DNA of 64,000 bases from G965197715 sp965247615 (lineage in GTDB: Bacteria > Chloroflexota > Dehalococcoidia > Lucifugimonadales > UBA1127): positions 1,054,001 to 1,118,000 of the forward strand of contig OZ252022.1 of NCBI GenBank assembly GCA_965247615.1, in the 5' to 3' direction. Position 1 is the first letter of the stretch; the number at the start of each line of letters is the position of its first letter. Under the pieces are notes generated by a model that saw nothing but the letters and a program-made list of their open reading frames with translations, searched no databases and was not told the origin of the DNA. Shown piece by piece: positions 40,603-49,421 of this stretch. A program made the position numbers and the translations under genes.

Positions 40603-43494
40603 ATGACCAGTACCCAATCCGGGCCCCACATCGAACTCGCACGGGAGCTACGCGAGCATCTCGCCGGGGAGGTACGCTTCGACACGTACTCGCGCCGCCT
40701 CTACAGCACGGACGCCTCCATGTATGAGATGGAGCCCGTGGGCGTGGTGGCGCCGCGGGACGAAGAGGATGTGATGGCGGCGGTGCGGTTGGCGGGTCAG
40801 GCGGGGGTATCGCTGCTGCCCAGGGGCGGGGGGACCTCTCTGGCGGGGCAGACGGTGAATCACGGTCTGGTGATGGACTTCTCGAAGTACATGTCGGACC
40901 TGGTGGAGCTGAACACGGAGGAGCATTGGGCGTGGGTGCAGCCGGGGATCGTGCAGAACCGGTTGCGCAGCCTGGTGGCGCCCCACGGGCTCAACTTTGG
41001 CCCAGACCCGGCGACGAGCAACCGGGGCACGATTGGGGGGGCCATCGGCAACAACTCCTGCGGCTCGCACTCGGTGGTGTACGGCAAGACGTTGGACCAC
41101 GTCATGGAGCTGGAGGTGGTGCTGGCGGATGGGACGTTCACGACCCTGAAGCCGCTTTCGCCGGAGGAGCTGGAGGCCAAGCTCTCACTGCCGGGCCTGG
41201 AGGGGGACATCTACCGCGGGACCTTCCGGATCGCGCGGGAGCAGCGGGAGGAGATCGACCGCAGGTTTCCCAAGATTGCGCGGCGGGTGTCCGGCTACAA
41301 CCTGGACGAGGTCCTGCGGGACCCGGCGAATCTGGGGAGGCTGGCGGTGGGCTCCGAGGGGACCCTGCTGACGGTCACGCGCGCAAAGGTAAACCTGGTG
41401 TCGCGGCCGAAGACGACGGCGCTGGCAGTCCTGCACTTCCACGACCTGGTGGAGGCCATGTCGGCCACGGTGGAGCTGCTGAAGGAGCCGGTGACGGCCA
41501 TCGAGCTGATGGACAAGACCATTGTGGACCAGGGGCGCGGTCACGCGGGGTTTGCGCGGAAGCTCGCCTTTGTGGAGGGGAACCCGGCGGCGCTGTTGGT
41601 GGTGGAGGTAGCCGGCGAGTCGCGGGAGGAGGTGGAGGGGAAGGTGCAGAGCGTGGTGAGTCGGGCAAGGAACGCCAACCTGGGCTATCACACGGTCACA
41701 TTCATGGAGCCGGCGGAGCAGGCCAACGTCTGGTCGGTGCGCGAGAACGGGCTGGGGCTCATCGCGAGCCTGCGCGGGGACCGCAAGCCGCTGTCCTTCG
41801 TGGAGGACACGGCGGTGGCGCCGGAGAAGCTGCCGGAGTACATTGCACGCTTCGATCAGCTGCTGCGGGAGAACGGCACGACGGCGGCGTACTACGGGCA
41901 TGCGAGCGTGGGGTGCGTCCATATTCGTCCAATGGTTGACATAAAGAAGCTAGAGGGCCGGGAGCAGATGGTCCACATCATGGAGCGGGTGTCGGACCTG
42001 GTGCTGGAGTTCGGGGGCGCGCTCAGCGGGGAGCACGGGGACGGCATTGTGCGGGGCTACTTCACGGAGAAGATGTTTGGGCCGCAGATCTACCAGGCGT
42101 TCCGGGACCTGAAGCGGACGTTTGATCCGCAGGGGGTGATGAACCCGGGGAAGATCATCGACACGCCGCACCTCCTGGAGAACTTCCGCCCCAACGCGAG
42201 CCCGGGGGTGTTCGAGCCGGAGACGACGCTGGACTTCTCCCACGACGGCGGCTTTGGGGCCATGGTCGACATGTGCAACGGCCAGGGGGCGTGCCGCAAG
42301 ACCCAGGGCGGCACCATGTGCCCGTCCTATATGGTGACGAGGGAGGAGGAGCACTCGACGCGGGGCAGGGCCAACGCGCTTCGGGCGGTATTGGCCGGAA
42401 CGCTGCCCGCCTCTCAGTTTACGAGCAAGCGCCTCCACGACGTCTTGGACCTGTGCCTGGAGTGCAAGGGCTGCAAGGCCGAGTGCCCCTCCAGCGTGGA
42501 CATGGCGAAGCTGAAATACGAGTTTCTGAGCCACTACAACAAGGCGCACGGCATCCCGTTGCGGGCGCGGTTGTTCGCGGACATTGCGCGGCTGAACCGC
42601 GTGGGGACGCTGCTGGCGCCGCTGTCCAACTGGGCGATGGCGCTGCCGGGTGCGCGTTGGGCGCAGGGGCTGCTGGGGATAGACCGGCGGCGGCGGCTGC
42701 CGCCCTTTGCGAGCCAGACGTTCACCGCGTGGTTCGCACGGCACACGCCGGACGCGCGGGCGGGGACGCGTGGGCGCGCAGTCTTCTTCAATGACACGTT
42801 CACCGAGGGCAACTACCCCTCGGTGGGGGCTGCGGCGACACGGCTGCTGGAGCGTGCGGGGTACGAGGTGCTGCTGGTCCCGCGGGTGTGCTGCGGCCGC
42901 CCGATGATCTCCAAGGGGATGCTGGACCGGGGGAAGGCGCACGCACGGCGGAACGTGGACGTGCTGCACGAGTACGCGGCGTCGGGGGCGGTGATCGTGG
43001 GGACGGAGCCGTCGTGCGTGCTCACGCTGCGGGATGAGTACCCGGACCTGCTGCCGGGAGACGAGAAGGCGCAGGAGGTGGCGCGGAGCTCCTTCCTACT
43101 GGACGAGCTCCTGGCGAAGCTGCTGGACAGCGAGCAGGGGCTGGGGCTGGAGTTCACGCCCCACGCGGGCAAGGTGCTCTTCCACGGGCACTGCCACCAG
43201 AAGGCGGCGGTGGGGGTGGAGCACTCGGTGCGGGCGCTGCGGCTGGTGCCGGGGGCAGAGGTGGAGGCGCTGGACTCGGGGTGCTGCGGGATGGCGGGGG
43301 CGTTCGGGTTCGAGAAGGAGCACTACGAGGTCTCGATGCAGGTGGGGGAGCGGGTGCTGTTTCCGGCGGTGCGCAACAACCCCGAGGCGACGGTGGTAGT
43401 GATGGGGGTGTCGTGCCGGCAGCAGGTGGAGCACGCGACGGGTGTGCGGCCGCTGCACCTGGCGGAGTTCCTGGCGCGGCAGCTGGGGGGGTAG
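40603..43494 (+). CDS. Fused FAD-linked oxidase/Fe-S oxidoreductase (GlcD-GlcF/YdiJ-like)
   Basis: 963 aa. The N-terminal half is a VAO-type FAD domain (LLPRGGGTSLAGQTV; TSNRGTIGGAIGNNSCG; GSEGTLLTVTRAKV) and a FAD-oxidase C-terminal domain with SGEHGDGIVRG. The second half has two ferredoxin-type Cys clusters (CNGQGAC-...-MCPSYM; CLECKGCKAECPSS) and two CCG-type modules (VCCGRPM; GCCGMAG) binding a second Fe-S centre. Such fusions oxidise D-2-hydroxyacids such as lactate, glycolate or 2-hydroxyglutarate and pass electrons to quinone. The substrate is not determinable. Confidence 0.95.
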   Translation: MTSTQSGPHIELARELREHLAGEVRFDTYSRRLYSTDASMYEMEPVGVVAPRDEEDVMAAVRLAGQAGVSLLPRGGGTSLAGQTVNHGLVMDFSKYMSDLVELNTEEHWAWVQPGIVQNRLRSLVAPHGLNFGPDPATSNRGTIGGAIGNNSCGSHSVVYGKTLDHVMELEVVLADGTFTTLKPLSPEELEAKLSLPGLEGDIYRGTFRIAREQREEIDRRFPKIARRVSGYNLDEVLRDPANLGRLAVGSEGTLLTVTRAKVNLVSRPKTTALAVLHFHDLVEAMSATVELLKEPVTAIELMDKTIVDQGRGHAGFARKLAFVEGNPAALLVVEVAGESREEVEGKVQSVVSRARNANLGYHTVTFMEPAEQANVWSVRENGLGLIASLRGDRKPLSFVEDTAVAPEKLPEYIARFDQLLRENGTTAAYYGHASVGCVHIRPMVDIKKLEGREQMVHIMERVSDLVLEFGGALSGEHGDGIVRGYFTEKMFGPQIYQAFRDLKRTFDPQGVMNPGKIIDTPHLLENFRPNASPGVFEPETTLDFSHDGGFGAMVDMCNGQGACRKTQGGTMCPSYMVTREEEHSTRGRANALRAVLAGTLPASQFTSKRLHDVLDLCLECKGCKAECPSSVDMAKLKYEFLSHYNKAHGIPLRARLFADIARLNRVGTLLAPLSNWAMALPGARWAQGLLGIDRRRRLPPFASQTFTAWFARHTPDARAGTRGRAVFFNDTFTEGNYPSVGAAATRLLERAGYEVLLVPRVCCGRPMISKGMLDRGKAHARRNVDVLHEYAASGAVIVGTEPSCVLTLRDEYPDLLPGDEKAQEVARSSFLLDELLAKLLDSEQGLGLEFTPHAGKVLFHGHCHQKAAVGVEHSVRALRLVPGAEVEALDSGCCGMAGAFGFEKEHYEVSMQVGERVLFPAVRNNPEATVVVMGVSCRQQVEHATGVRPLHLAEFLARQLGG

Positions 43495-43966
43495 GGGGTG
43501 GATGGGGGGCACTCGTTGGCAGGGTCAGGGGAGCAGGGCGGGGGAAGGCTGGCGAACGAGTCATGCCTCTTGGCTTACTCCCGTTCCCGCGAGAACGGAG
43601 AGCGCAGCAACGCAGCGATGACAATCGTCGGAGTGTGGGTGGCACTCATGGGAGGCAACGCACAACCAGAGGTTGTCTCGAAAGTCCACGCCGCTTGATT
43701 TGGACTGTGCAGGGCGGGATGGATTCCCACCTTTGGAGACCTTTGCGTACCTCCCCGTGGAGGGCGAGGTCGTGAAAGTGAAGCAGCTCCCGCCAACCTG
43801 CGGCCCCTCCCCTGGATTCCTCCTTTCGCGGGAATGACGGTTGTGCAAGGGTCTCCGATAGCGGGAATGACGGGGTCGGAATGCGGCGTGCCATCTCATT
43901 ATTCCGTCGAAAGGCGGAATGGAGGAGATTGGAGACCCGGTTGACCCAGCTTTGTGAGACGGGCTC
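43495..43966. other. Intergenic region with dispersed repeat copy 2
   Basis: No gene seen. The first 200 bases contain GTCCACGCCGCTTGAT, shared with 31107. The rest is MITE-like repeat copy 2. The regular GGGAATGACGG and GGATTCC motifs come from the repeat. Confidence 0.55.
43700..43966 (+). repeat. MITE-like dispersed repeat, copy 2
   Basis: Carries CCCCGTGGAGGGCGAGGTCGT, GAAAGTGAAGCAG, CCTGCGGCCCCTCCCCTGGATTC, CGCGGGAATGACGG and right end CAGCTTTGTGAGACGGGCTC. The repeat end abuts the TAA stop (43967-43969, minus strand) of the dUTPase-like gene. The left boundary is uncertain. Confidence 0.7.
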
Positions 43967-44500
43967 TTACGCCGTGCCCTCGCCCTGGTAGCGGCCGGCG
44001 TAGCCCTGGCGGAGGGGGCGGGCGAGGTGGTAGAAGACGAGCTGGACCAGTCGCGCGTGCCTGGTCACGGTGAATCCCTGGGGGTGGTAGACCACGAGCA
44101 GCGCCTGGGAGCGGCCGTGGTAGCCGGCGTCCCACACGGCGTTGTGCACGGCAACACCGGAGCGCAACAGGCTGGACCGAGGCTTGCCCAGGGCCATCAG
44201 GTCCAAGGGCAGGTGCACGATCTCGTTGAAGGTGGCGAGGTAGCAGCCGGGCGGCAGTCTGCGGGACGCGTCGGGCTCGAAGGGCATGGGGTGGGTCTTG
44301 GCCAGGCGGCGGCCGGCGTCGTCGTCGGTGAGGATGCCGGGCGAGGTGTCGGGCCCCTCGAAGGCGGCGAGCTCGGCGAGGGTGAGGTCGAAGCCGTTGG
44401 GTTGGAGCTGCGCCTCCAGGCTCGGGTAGCCTTCCACGAGGGGCGGCTGTGCCCGCAGGCGCTGGCGAATGCTCTCGCGGTCCAAGGCGCCGCCGTTCAT
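43967..44500 (-). CDS. dUTPase/dCTP-deaminase (DCD)-like protein
   Basis: A 177-aa trimeric beta-barrel nucleotidohydrolase-type protein: QPNGFDLTLAEL near the start, LPPGCYLATFNEIVHLPLDLMALGKPRSSLLRSGVAVHNAVWDAGYHG in the middle, and ARLVQLVFYHLA near the end. This matches DCD-like dUTPases or dCTP deaminases; which activity is present cannot be told. The start is ATG 44500 with GGAGGCCCC upstream; the longer frame to 44710 has no homology. The stop codon is at the very edge of a dispersed repeat. Confidence 0.85.
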   Translation of the reverse strand: MNGGALDRESIRQRLRAQPPLVEGYPSLEAQLQPNGFDLTLAELAAFEGPDTSPGILTDDDAGRRLAKTHPMPFEPDASRRLPPGCYLATFNEIVHLPLDLMALGKPRSSLLRSGVAVHNAVWDAGYHGRSQALLVVYHPQGFTVTRHARLVQLVFYHLARPLRQGYAGRYQGEGTA

Positions 44501-44609
44501 GGGGCCTCCGCGGTGAGAAGGTTTTCCAAGATTCGCACAGCGCAGTGACGCAATCAAGGGCTGTGCTGGGATGAAGGCGTCGTTTCGGAGGGGCGCGCCG
44601 AGGGCCGGG

Positions 44610-45446
44610 TCAGGGCTGCTGCCTTTGGTCGACCTCCAAGGCCCGCATGGTGGTGATGGCCTGGCCGAGCTCTTCGTGGACGCGTTGGAAGGAGCGCTCG
44701 AAGCGCGCACGTTTGTCGGGTGAGAGGTCGCGCATGCCGATCTCCTGGAGCCGCTGGTGGCGGAGCAGGAGGCGGAGGACGGCGATACGGGCGTTGTTGA
44801 GGGCTGGATCGACGCGCTGCTCGGCCGAGGGGGTCCCCTGGGCTGCGGTTGGGTACTGGGAGGGCGGGCTGGCAGCGTCGACGAGCACGACGGCGCGGCG
44901 GGTGTGGCGGGAGACGCGCTGGACGAGCCATTCCACCCTGACGGGGTCGTGGCGCTGCCGGACGAGGGCGACCATTTCCTGGGTGCGCTTTTCGGCGTAG
45001 CGGGCGTGGAGCTGGGCCCTTCGATGGTCCGAGGGGGTCACGGCGAGGACCAGCCGTTCCTGGGCCGTCTTGACGTTGTAGAGGGCGTCGCCGGGGATGC
45101 TATCCTCGGCCGCGGCGGTGGTGGTCCACCCGGTGAAGACGAGGGCGAGGACGGCGGCGAGGGCGATGGCCCAGGAACGGCGAACGGGGGCGTTCCAGGG
45201 TATCCACCTGCGCCGCGCCTCCCGCTCCTGCCACGACGTCGTGAGCCGCTCCAAGATGGCCCGGCGGGCCTCGGGGCGCGGCGCGGCGCCGGCCGCGACG
45301 GCAATGGCGGCCTGGGCGGTCCGCAGGAGGGGTCCCAGCTCGGCGGCGTGGACCGGATAGGTCGCCAGGCACTCCTCCACCCCCGCGCCTTGGGAGAGGC
45401 GCTGCAGGGCATCGCTGAGGATGTCGTCGAAGGGCTGGTCGGTCAT
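44610..45446 (-). CDS. DUF5667 membrane protein, putative anti-sigma partner
   Basis: 278 aa with an N-terminal cytosolic part (FDDILSDALQRLSQGAGVEECLATYPVHAAELGPLLRTA) that resembles the zinc-less sigma-interaction region seen with ECF factors. One membrane helix follows (SWAIALAAVLALVFTGWTTTA), then an external DUF5667 domain (SIPGDALYNVKTAQERLVLAV). It starts at ATG 45446, one base after the sigma-factor stop, so it is surely co-transcribed. It is probably the regulator of that sigma factor. The internal signal is unknown. Confidence 0.82.
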   Translation of the reverse strand: MTDQPFDDILSDALQRLSQGAGVEECLATYPVHAAELGPLLRTAQAAIAVAAGAAPRPEARRAILERLTTSWQEREARRRWIPWNAPVRRSWAIALAAVLALVFTGWTTTAAAEDSIPGDALYNVKTAQERLVLAVTPSDHRRAQLHARYAEKRTQEMVALVRQRHDPVRVEWLVQRVSRHTRRAVVLVDAASPPSQYPTAAQGTPSAEQRVDPALNNARIAVLRLLLRHQRLQEIGMRDLSPDKRARFERSFQRVHEELGQAITTMRALEVDQRQQP

Positions 45447-45447
45447 C

Positions 45448-46014
45448 CTACTCACTGGGGGCGGCGTCCTGTTGGCGCGGGGCTAGGGCCCGGCGCAGGG
45501 CCCGCAAGGCGGAGTGCTGAAGTGCCTTGACGGCGTTCTGGTTGCGGTCCATGACGGCAGCGGTCTCGGCCAGGGAGAGGTAGGCGAGGAACCGCAGCTC
45601 GATGACCTGCCGCTGGAGCTCGGTAACGCGCCCGAGGGCTTCCACAACCTCCGCGTGGCTCAGTGAACGCAGGGCCTCCTCCTCGACGCTTCCGCCGGCG
45701 GGGACGAAGGCCGCCTGCTCCAGGGGGACCTGCTCGCCGGCCGTCCTTCGGCGCCTCGACCGGTCGACGAGGAGGTTGTGGGCGATGCGGAAGAGCCAAG
45801 CGGCGAAGGGGGGGCCCTGGAAGCGATAGGAGCGGAGGGAGGACATGACTTTGAGGAAGAGCTCCTGGGTGAGGTCTTCGGCCTCCGGCGCGCTGCCAAC
45901 CCGTCCCATCATGTAGCGATAGACCCTCTCGAAGTAGATTTCGTAGAGGCTGCCGAAGGCGCTGAGGTTCCCCTGCTGAGCCTCCGCCACGAGCCTCTGT
46001 ATGTCTTCCTGCAC
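45448..46014 (-). CDS. ECF-type RNA polymerase sigma factor
   Basis: 188 aa. Region 2 has SAFGSLYEIYFERVYRYMMGRVG, EAEDLTQELFLKVM and FAAWLFRIAHNLLVDRSRRR; region 4 has VTELQRQVIELRFLAYLSLAETAAVMDRNQNAVKALQHSALRAL. The linker is short, as in ECF factors. The start is GTG 46014; the frame is open further but without homology. It pairs with the DUF5667 protein downstream, a combination common in Chloroflexota. Confidence 0.93.
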   Translation of the reverse strand: MQEDIQRLVAEAQQGNLSAFGSLYEIYFERVYRYMMGRVGSAPEAEDLTQELFLKVMSSLRSYRFQGPPFAAWLFRIAHNLLVDRSRRRRTAGEQVPLEQAAFVPAGGSVEEEALRSLSHAEVVEALGRVTELQRQVIELRFLAYLSLAETAAVMDRNQNAVKALQHSALRALRRALAPRQQDAAPSE

Positions 46015-46261
46015 GCGGCCTCTCCGGGTTGACGGTTTGGAGCAACGCGGTGATGCCCGTACACACATTATAACGATGGAGATGGCGGGAAGGTGAGCAG
46101 TGCAGCCGGCTGATGCGCCGGGGCGAGAGGTGTGCGACGAGGCTACGTGACATAACGGACTGTTGCGTTTTGCGGGGGCAGGCGGGTTGCCGGGCGTCTT
46201 GGATGCGGGAGGACGGCGACGTGCTGCGGGCGGGGAGCCTCCTCGGCCCCATGGCCTGTGC

Positions 46262-46267
46262 TACAAT
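46262..46267 (+). promoter_or_regulatory. -10 element before rimI
   Basis: TACAAT fifteen bases before ATG 46282, so the transcript would have almost no leader. No -35 is obvious. Confidence 0.4.
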
Positions 46268-46281
46268 TTTGACCGCTGAAG

Positions 46282-47001
46282 ATGGATATCATCGAGAGAG
46301 ACGCGAGTAGAGCCAAGGCGATGGGCTGCGTCCTGCGGCCCATGGAGGTCCGGGACATCGTCCAGGTCGCGGAGATCGAGCTGGAGGCGTTCCCGACGAT
46401 GTGGCCGCCGACGTCCTTCAAGCGCGAGCTGAGCAGCAACCGGCTGGCGCGGTACCTGGTGGTCTGCGGCCCCAGGGAGGAGGCGGACTCACCATCGGCG
46501 CCTGCGCCCCGGTCTCTCATCGGCGCTCCGCGGCGCACTCGGCTGGGGCGGCTCATCGCGGCCGTGGGCCGTCGCCTGGGCTCCGGGGGCGCCCGTGCCG
46601 AGGAGCCGCCGCCGGAGCCGCAGGACCCCCTGTGGGGCTACGTGGGAATCTGGTTCATGGCGGACGAGGCCCACATCACGGGCATCGCCACGCGCCAGGC
46701 CCGCCAGCGGCAGGGCATTGGGGAGCTGCTGCTCATTGGCACGGTGGAGCTGGCGCAGGTGCGCGGCGCCCGCTCTGTGACGTTGGAGGCCAGGGTCAGC
46801 AACAGCATTGCCCAGACCCTATACCGGAAGTATGGGTTCAAGGAGATGGGCATCCGCAGGCGCTACTATTCCGACAACGCGGAGGATGCCGTCATCATGT
46901 CGACGGACGCCATTAGCTCGCGTGAGTACCTGGAGCTGTTCCAGGGGCTGGTGGTACGGCACCGGGAGCGCTGGGGCACGACGGAACGGGTCCTCTCCTA
47001 G
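46282..47001 (+). CDS. rimI: GNAT acetyltransferase, RimI-like, with internal insertion
   Basis: 239 aa, clearly longer than the usual 150-160 aa. The GNAT core is present: VLRPMEVRDIVQVAEIELEAFP at the start, WGYVGIWFMADEAHITGIATRQARQRQGIGELLL (acetyl-CoA-binding R-x-x-G-x-G/A type loop) and LEARVSNSIAQTLYRKYGFKEMGIRRRYY. Between beta strands lies a Pro/Arg-rich insertion of about 50 residues (about residues 65-115). It probably N-acetylates ribosomal protein S18 or other proteins. A dispersed repeat starts five bases after the stop codon. Confidence 0.88.
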   Translation: MDIIERDASRAKAMGCVLRPMEVRDIVQVAEIELEAFPTMWPPTSFKRELSSNRLARYLVVCGPREEADSPSAPAPRSLIGAPRRTRLGRLIAAVGRRLGSGGARAEEPPPEPQDPLWGYVGIWFMADEAHITGIATRQARQRQGIGELLLIGTVELAQVRGARSVTLEARVSNSIAQTLYRKYGFKEMGIRRRYYSDNAEDAVIMSTDAISSREYLELFQGLVVRHRERWGTTERVLS

Positions 47002-47577
47002 GCAACCGGTCTCACGAGGAGTGCGGGAGGCAGCGTGCCCGCGCAAGGAGCGGTGGATTCCCGCTTTCGGAGACCTTTGCTGGCTCCCCGTGGAGGGCGA
47101 GGTTGTGAAAGTGAAGCAGTTCCCGCCAACCTGCGGCCCCTCCCCTGGATTCCCGCCTTCGGGGGAATGACGGTTGTGCAAAGGTCTCCTTTCGCGGGAA
47201 TGACGGCGGGTGGGTGCGGCGCGCCATGTCGTTATTCTGTCGAAAGTCGGGATCCTGGAGATTGGAGGCCCGGAGGGGCCAGCTTTGTGAGACGGGCTCT
47301 TGGGGCTCCCGGACTGGGGCAGTCCAAGGACCCCTTTCGCGGCGCTTCGGCGGTTGTGGCGTGTGACTGGTTCCGTGTGAGCGAAACCCCAGCTTGTCGT
47401 GACGTCACATGATGCCGACGGGCGTGTCCGCATCCGGTCCGGGGCTGCGGCGCAGGCCAGGGCTCCCGGTTGGTCTTGGCGCGGGTGTTGGCGTTGGTCC
47501 GGGCGGCCATGGCGCCGTGCAGAATCCACTCTGGCGGCCGCATCCGGAGTAAGAATGGTCGTGGCCGTGTGTGACGC
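47002..47577. other. Intergenic region with dispersed repeat copy 3
   Basis: No gene. The first 300 bases are repeat copy 3. The remainder holds the promoter of the yceD-rpmF-fabD cluster at its end. Confidence 0.55.
47006..47299 (+). repeat. MITE-like dispersed repeat, copy 3
   Basis: Left end CCGGTCTCACGAGGAGTG, internal CCCCGTGGAGGGCGAGGT, CCTGCGGCCCCTCCCC, several GGGAATGACGG, right end CAGCTTTGTGAGACGGGCTC. The ends are imperfect inverted repeats around GTCTCAC. It begins five bases after the rimI stop codon. Confidence 0.75.
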
Positions 47578-47606
47578 TTGACACAATCGAGATTCACGCA
47601 TAGACT
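47578..47606 (+). promoter_or_regulatory. Promoter of the yceD-rpmF-fabD-nusB-acpP cluster
   Basis: TTGACA at 47578-47583 and TAGACT at 47601-47606, separated by 17 bp, 30 bases before yceD. Confidence 0.8.
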
Positions 47607-47635
47607 GGTGACGTTTTGTAAAAGGGCGGTGGGAC

Positions 47636-48166
47636 ATGCAGTTCAACGTAGGTCAGCTGCTGCGGGAGCCCATCGGGACCACCAGCAAGTACAACCTCGA
47701 TGAGGCCGTCGATCCGCTGGAGGACGGCACGAGGGAAGCGGTGCGGGGATGGGTACGGCTGACGCACACCGACAAGGGGATCTGGGTGCTCGGCGCGCTG
47801 GAGACAGGCGCCCTTGGCATCTGCAGCCGGTGCTTGGACAGCTACCGCCAGGGAGTGAAGTTGAGCTTGGATGACCAGTACTATCCGCTCAGCGACCCTC
47901 TGAGCGGGGCGCGCACGCCCGTGTCGCTCCTGGACCAGGGGTTTACCATCGACGCGCGCCACGTGCTTGACCTGCGGGAGAACGTGCGCCAAGCTGTCAT
48001 TGCCAGTTTGCCGATGAAGCCGTTGTGCAGCCCCAGCTGCCGGGGCATCTGCGACCAGTGCGGTGCGCGGCTCAACGAGCAGGCGTGCCGGTGCGAGGAG
48101 ATCCACGTGAGGTCCCCGTTGAGCGCCCTGGCGTCCCTTATCTCCAAGACCCAAGACGTGATTTAG
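47636..48166 (+). CDS. yceD: YceD/DUF177 protein
   Basis: 176 aa. It starts MQFNVGQLLREPIGT and has the Cys-rich DUF177 features ICSRCLD and SLPMKPLCSPSCRGICDQCGARLNE. In many bacteria it precedes rpmF and contributes to 23S rRNA accumulation or ribosome assembly. The ATG follows a GGGCGGTGGG leader. It is 16 bases upstream of rpmF. Confidence 0.93.
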   Translation: MQFNVGQLLREPIGTTSKYNLDEAVDPLEDGTREAVRGWVRLTHTDKGIWVLGALETGALGICSRCLDSYRQGVKLSLDDQYYPLSDPLSGARTPVSLLDQGFTIDARHVLDLRENVRQAVIASLPMKPLCSPSCRGICDQCGARLNEQACRCEEIHVRSPLSALASLISKTQDVI

Positions 48167-48182
48167 TAGAGCTTGTTTTCTC

Positions 48183-48377
48183 ATGCCACCTCTTCCAAAG
48201 AAGCAGCTATCCAAGTCCAAGCAGCGGTCACGGGCTGCCCATTACAAGTTCAAGCAGGGGCCGATCTCCCGTTGCCCCCAGTGCCACAACGCCAAGCTCC
48301 CGCACCATGTTTGTCCTTCTTGCGGGTACTACCGGGGGCGGCAGGTGCTTGAGCTGGGCGCCAGGGCGGAGGGTTGA
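48183..48377 (+). CDS. rpmF: 50S ribosomal protein L32
   Basis: 64 aa. MPPLPKKQLSKSKQRSRAAHYK is the L32 N-terminus, followed by a zinc ribbon with CPQCHNAKLPHHVCPSCGYYRGRQVL (two CxxC pairs). It is the zinc-binding form of the protein. Confidence 0.97.
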   Translation: MPPLPKKQLSKSKQRSRAAHYKFKQGPISRCPQCHNAKLPHHVCPSCGYYRGRQVLELGARAEG

Positions 48378-48458
48378 CCGAGCCAGTTGCAGGTTCGGTC
48401 TTAAACATTCCCTTAGTACATTAAAACTCCAATTGAGCACTTATGGGAGTTCCTCATT

Positions 48459-49421
48459 ATGAATGCGAAGCGGGGCCACGGCTCCGACTCCTCAAATGTG
48501 GCCTATCTATTCCCAGGCCAAGGGACCCAGTACGTGGGTATGGGCAAGGAGCTCAGCGAGCAGTCGCCAGCGGCCCGGGAGGTGTTGAAGCAGGTAGATG
48601 ATGCTCTTGGAATCGCGCTGACGGACCTCATATTCGAAGGTCCGCAAGAAGAGCTTACGAAGACGATCAACGCGCAGCCTGCCATTCTGGCGGTAAGCCT
48701 GGCCTGTCTGAGCGCCATGAAAGAGACGCAGGCGGAGGCAGTGCCGAGGCCCAGCTTTGTCGCGGGCCACAGCCTGGGCGAGTACACGGCCCTGGCGGCG
48801 GCCAACGTCCTCAGTATTCCCGACACGGCCCGCGTGGTGCGAGAGCGCGGGCGGCTTATGCAGCGGGACTCGGAGGCGCGCGCGAGCGGGATGGCGGCGG
48901 TCCTTGGCCTGGACGAGATGACAGTGGAGGAGGTCTGCCGGGAGACTGGGGCCTCCATCTCCAACGTGAACGCCGATGACCAGGTGGTCATTGGCGGGGA
49001 CCGCGTGGCCTTGGCGCGGGCCATGGACCTGGCTTCACTCCGAGGCGCCAAGCGGCTGATCCGGCTCCAGGTTAGCGGGGCCTTCCATACGCCCCTGATG
49101 GAGTCGGCCGCGGCGGGTATGGCCGAAGTCCTGGCCGGGACAGAGTTCCATGACCCGGAGGTCCCGATCATTGCCAACTGCACGGGGTTGCCGCTAAGGA
49201 CGGGGAGGGCGATCAAGGAGGAGTTGGTCCGCCAGGTGGCGAGCTGCGTCCAATGGAACCGCTCTGTGCGGTACATGATTGACGCGGGTGTGACAGACTT
49301 TTATGAGATTGGCCCAGGGCGCGTGCTGGCATCGCTGCTGAAGCGGCTTGGAGGAGATGCCCGGGTCGTGAACATAGACGAACGGAGCGCGCCGCAAGCC
49401 CTGGCCGCGGCGACGCAGTGA
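48459..49421 (+). CDS. fabD: Malonyl-CoA:ACP transacylase
   Basis: 320 aa. LFPGQGTQYVGMGKEL at the N-terminus, nucleophile Ser in GHSLGEYTALAAA near residue 104, Arg in the VRERGRLMQ segment, His in GAFHTPLM, and Gln in the PGQGTQ loop. It loads malonyl groups onto the ACP encoded downstream. The 81-base gap after rpmF is AT-richer and contains TTAGTACATT, only loosely like a FapR half-site. Confidence 0.96.
   Translation: MNAKRGHGSDSSNVAYLFPGQGTQYVGMGKELSEQSPAAREVLKQVDDALGIALTDLIFEGPQEELTKTINAQPAILAVSLACLSAMKETQAEAVPRPSFVAGHSLGEYTALAAANVLSIPDTARVVRERGRLMQRDSEARASGMAAVLGLDEMTVEEVCRETGASISNVNADDQVVIGGDRVALARAMDLASLRGAKRLIRLQVSGAFHTPLMESAAAGMAEVLAGTEFHDPEVPIIANCTGLPLRTGRAIKEELVRQVASCVQWNRSVRYMIDAGVTDFYEIGPGRVLASLLKRLGGDARVVNIDERSAPQALAAATQ

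Noticed and set aside
43700..43966. Regular ATTCCC/GGGAAT units suggested a CRISPR array.
   Set aside because: There is no constant repeat with unique spacers of even length; the motifs belong to a dispersed intergenic repeat.
48411..48435. TTAGTACATT between rpmF and fabD as a FapR operator.
   Set aside because: Only one half-site resembles the consensus and the second half is absent; not enough for a call.
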